DNA of 64,000 nt, from assembly GCA_029721515.1 (NCBI GenBank), contig CM056569.1:11488007-11552006 (forward strand). The letters run 5' to 3'. Numbering within the stretch: the first letter of the stretch is position 1; each line of letters starts with the position of its first letter. This stretch comes from Synanceia verrucosa (taxonomy: Eukaryota > Chordata > Actinopteri > Perciformes > Synanceiidae). Positions 60,065 to 64,000 of the stretch are shown here, piece after piece. The notes below the pieces were generated by a model. The model was not told the origin of the DNA and did no database searches. It saw only the letters and a program-made list of their open reading frames with translations. Made by a program: the position numbers and the translations under genes.

Positions 60065-63000
60065 CTGTGAGGAGACACCAGAGAAGAGAAAGAGGGAAAG
60101 CACATAACAGTTATGAAACATTCACCAAAAGGTTAGAAAAGTTTGCTTATTTTTGGTTTGGTTGTCACATTCTGTTGTCCACATGCCTTAATACATTTTT
60201 ACATCAGTAAATATCAGGTAAATATGAGGCCACTAACACACTGAGATGAGTCATTAATGTTCCTGAAGGGATGTTGGGAAAAAATGATCGAGTGTCTGCT
60301 ATAGCTTAATAACTTGTCTTATCAGGATACACCTCTCCATAGCAGCTACCCAGAGAGATCGGCAGCTTTCGCACAACACAAACACTTCAAGAGAGAAAAG
60401 ACAACACAGTGGTCTGCACAAATTGACGGCCAGACCTGGAAGTGTTCGTGCCTTTGCTCTGCAGTGACCTTAAGACAGAGAGCCTGATGACTATGATTTG
60501 GGAGATTGCACCGAGCCTGAAGGGCTCAGCCTCACCAGTCATCAAGGGACTCATCACTGCTGACTGCTGATGCCTGCTGCACCGGCAGACCCTCAGGGTC
60601 TGATTGGACCTGCCACTGAAATGCCAAGTGAGCCAAAGACTGTCACCTCTCTCCGGATCAGCATCAAATAAGCTGTCACTGTGTGAAGATGGTACACGCT
60701 GAGATACCAGCGAGAAAGATAACTAAATCATCTTATCATATATACCAGTAATCTGTTCGGCTTTTGTGTCTGCTGCTGCAACTCTCAATTAGACATTCTG
60801 GTACTTGCAAACTTAAATGGTACAACAACAAAGCCTTCTGAGCCTTCTGAGTGGAAACATGTCTTGGGTCCCTTTGTATCCAATTATACAGGATGCCGAG
60901 GAGCCGTGGGGACCTGCGGAGAACAGGTCCACACATGCACATCCGAGCAGAACACAGTGATGACCAAGAATTTGTCTCTTGCCCTTTTGAGAGTGACATT
61001 AGCCATGGTAAACAAGCAGCGAAAGGGTACAAGAGACAGACTGGGCAGATGTTGATAGCAGATGTTGCTCGGTGAATAAGAATTGTTGCAATCATTTAGT
61101 GATTAGGCGTCAAATCACATCAGCTAAGCATGCCCAGAGAGTGAAGCAGAAATCTTTAAAGATAGCTACTGCACGAATCATGAATCATATGGAGTTTATC
61201 CTGCTGTGACAGCTACTGCTGTTGAGTATTGCCTGGTAACCTTGGTAATCAGAGCTGCCAAACAAAAGGCAGCGCTTGCATCACTTATGCTCAGCATTCA
61301 GATTTCTCCTCCTCTCCATATCCAGATGGCAGCATTGTTGTCTGTTAAAAGGCCTAAAACAAAAAAACACGAGGCTTCAGAAATTCATTTCTGAACCAAA
61401 TCTCCTGCTTTTCATACATGTTAAGATATGAGGAGGTTTTCATCAGTGTCACCATGCATTGAGTGCAGGATAATAACAGCAACAACAGCTTCTTCATAGC
61501 AGGAAGCGTTGCATTATACTGCAGCTTGCTCTGCAGCCCTTTCATAAATATGTTGACGGCATGCAGGTGACTGTTTGTGGCCGATGCTGCACACTGTGAG
61601 TCTGTCATTCGTCTATTTCTGCTTTACGTGCTTTCTCTGCTAAAGTACCCCATAGAGATGGTGCTCCCTTCTCTGAGTTGGTTCCCAAATGCCAGCCCCT
61701 CGGGGGCCTTTCCTGCCCTGTGGTGCCTCAGTTGGCAACACTGCCAACTCTGAGCTTAAAGGCACTGACTTTTACCAGGCTACACAGAGCTGCGAGGGGA
61801 GGCGTGACATTTGCTATTTTTTTTTTCATCCCGGAGGGGAGTGTGTGCGCTGGCACCTGGTGTGAGGCAACAAAGCACAAAGAGTCACAAAAAATGTAAG
61901 GACATGAGCACAGATGCAAAAAGGCTGCACCTTACATTTGTGTTACTTTGTTGATCCAACTTTTAGTGTCATGGAATGAACTGAATGCCGCCCTCTTTCA
62001 GAAATTATCATAACCGTTCTCACACCTGCTCAATATATATGTTCATGATAAAACAAAGCACAGGTGTAATCTGACAAACATAAGCTACATTCATTTCTTT
62101 GGACAGTTTCACTAAAAAACGTCACATTTTTCACACAGATGATTCCTCTTTCTGGAACATAACTCTTTATTGATGCACTACTGTAACAGCTGCCATGGTG
62201 TGAATGTCAGCATCTGCTTTTGGGATTTCTTTTATACAGGCGCTGCATCAGGATATGAAATTCTCGTACTATTTAGCAAAATGGAAAGCGAATAGATAAT
62301 CAAATCTGATGTTACTTCCTCCCTAAAACGCATGACAAACACATGACAAACACATGACACACTTTGTATTTTTTGTTGTGATAGAGGAGGTGGGATGAGT
62401 CACTAATTCCTATTGGTTATGGTTTTCTTTACTTTCTCAGCAGGTTATTTAAAGAAGTGATTACAGGAGCTATACGCACTCATACATATTCAAAACATGC
62501 TGAAAATACAAAATCCTAAATGTGTTTTTTACAGAGAGATAATTTGCTGTGAGTCATATCCTGAATGCAATCATCATTCATATCTATAAGAAAAGTGCAT
62601 TATAAAATTAGAAACAGATGGTACTATACACTTCACATTATCACTTTTAGGAAAAAGAAGCACTTTATGTTCAGTGGTTTGGGGAAATATTGCAGTACAT
62701 GATAAATTTCTGTCAGCACGGCTCTCAAAGGCTTTAACAGTAAAAAGGGGAGTTGGGAAATAGTTGTAGAAGTCTGCTGCATTATTCCCTACACACCGAT
62801 TGCCAAGGCATCCAGGAGGAATTGAACAATTAGTATGACAGGGCCTCTGGCGGCACATGAAGGTGTGAGCTGCTTCCAGCTACTTCCTGGCTGACACCGA
62901 CTTCTGCTCTGTGGGACGAACCGCTAAAATTAGCAGCATGAGGGAATCAGGCATGCCAACAAGCGTCCAGATCTCCCAAATCACCACCTGCATGTGTGAA

Positions 63001-63683
63001 ATATTCTGTATTGACAGATCTGGTTTTCTGCCTTCATCTCAAGAAGAAAGCTGAGGTGAGTCTAACACTGTTCTTACGTAGGCACCGTTTTTATGGGCGC
63101 AAATATTTTCAGCTTCAGGGGAGTAATGACAGTTTTATCTTCAAAGACTATTATTATCCCGAGAGAGAGAGATCAATCGGAGAGCAACTTGGTGCAGTGG
63201 AGCAGATCAATACACACATGATCATGTTGCAAATCATCAGGGCTCATCTTAAGCACTTTCTAGTGCAGGTTATTCTGAAAAGCCCCCTATATGCTTCCAC
63301 ACCAGTCTGTATTTATAGACTATTGGGGCTAACCTTATAAAGTGTTACAGTATTTTTTTTTAGGTGCAATAAGATCTAATTTTTTAAACAATTCAGTTCC
63401 TATAATTCTGTACATTAAATCAATAGTTTCAAAGAGTGGAATTTGCTTCTAAGGATGATACAAGATTAAAGACTGAAAGTGGTGGAAATCGAGCTGGGTG
63501 ACTGACATGCTGCCTCCTCTGCTTGCTTCCCTCTCAGTGTGCGACTTTGAATCACTGCCCTTTTTTCCCCAGGACCGTCTGCTGGCCCGACGGGTCGCTG
63601 CGTCCCACCACCACCGCTAACGCCAGCACAACTGCTGCAGGTGCTGTTCTGAGTGAGGCTCTCTGTGCCTCTACGTCAAGGAC

Positions 63684-63717
<34 letters not shown>

Positions 63718-64000
63718 CTGTGTTCAGTTCGAGCTCCCAGTGGCGGGGAGCAGCAGGTGAGTGAGGAGTGTGATTACAGAACTCAGTGGGACGAGGCGCG
63801 ACTTTGGCAGGTCTGGCTGAAGATGGAGGAACTTACCCAAGCGCATGCTGGGAAATTATCAGCAGTAGTGACCTGTGCCGTCGTCAACCCAACCTTTGCA
63901 TCAATCACTCAAGGTGGAACACAGGCACAGATGAGAGGCACAGAACATCTGCAAACGCCTCTCTATCGGTGTCTCAGTTTTTGCTGCCTTCTCATAACAT
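60065..64000. other. Right-edge region (SLC24A intron and/or 5' flank)
   Basis: The preceding SLC24A exon (cytoplasmic loop) is expected upstream on the minus strand, but no acidic open exon with AG/GT borders was recognised here. The region is probably one long intron. It holds a (TG)n tract at 63685-63714 and a plus-strand open frame from 63823 that runs off the window. Confidence 0.5.
63685..63714. repeat. (TG)n microsatellite
   Basis: About 15 units, uninterrupted. Confidence 0.95.

Noticed and set aside
62996..63340. 114-codon plus-strand open frame
   Set aside because: It crosses ordinary AT-rich sequence, shows no family resemblance and lacks supported splice sites.
1..64000. Searched for CRISPR arrays, bacterial operons, phage, tRNA and rRNA genes
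   Set aside because: Nothing supportable. The window is vertebrate genomic DNA and the tandem structures are microsatellites.

Overview
This is vertebrate nuclear DNA, almost certainly from a ray-finned fish and probably a percomorph. The evidence is split genes with GT-AG introns, AT-rich spacers, many (CA)n and (TA)n tracts, and fish-type interspersed repeats (a Tc1-like transposon, TTAA-flanked MITEs, LINE and SINE 3' tails). No bacterial, viral or CRISPR features were seen. I have no species-level evidence.

Five protein genes are visible, all on the minus strand, so they read right to left. (1) dhx15, a DEAH-box spliceosome-disassembly helicase: its first six coding exons lie at 503-9828 and the rest is off the left edge. 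(2) ccdc149, a coiled-coil protein: 12 coding exons at 16073-27633, reading frame complete (556 aa). (3) lgi2, a secreted LRR/EPTP protein: 8 exons at 31168-34989, complete (540 aa). (4) sepsecs, the selenocysteine synthase: 11 coding exons at 38813-45138 plus a non-coding 5' exon near 46106 (479 aa). (5) The C-terminal half of a K+-dependent Na+/Ca2+ exchanger of the SLC24A1/A2 (NCKX1/2) group: 4 exons at 58193-60064, with the 5' part off the right edge or not found. I joined all exons by hand; splice phases agree across all four genes for which I could test many junctions, and the total lengths close on stop codons. The order dhx15-ccdc149-lgi2-sepsecs matches, as I recall it, human 4p15.2. 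These genes are neighbours by conserved synteny and do not form one pathway.

The rest is intron and spacer. Spacers lie at 9829-16072, 27634-31167, 34990-38812, 46191-58192 (about 12 kb, the emptiest part) and 60065-64000. They hold microsatellites, MITE and retroelement fragments and some sharp inverted repeats.

I see no clear new biological system. The items most worth a second look are a fold-back Tc1 derivative beside a palindromic TG/TA block in dhx15 intron 3, a perfect 32-bp hairpin in a ccdc149 intron, an unassigned exon-like open segment at the left edge, two copies of one palindromic MITE family, and a possible uORF in the sepsecs 5' exon.
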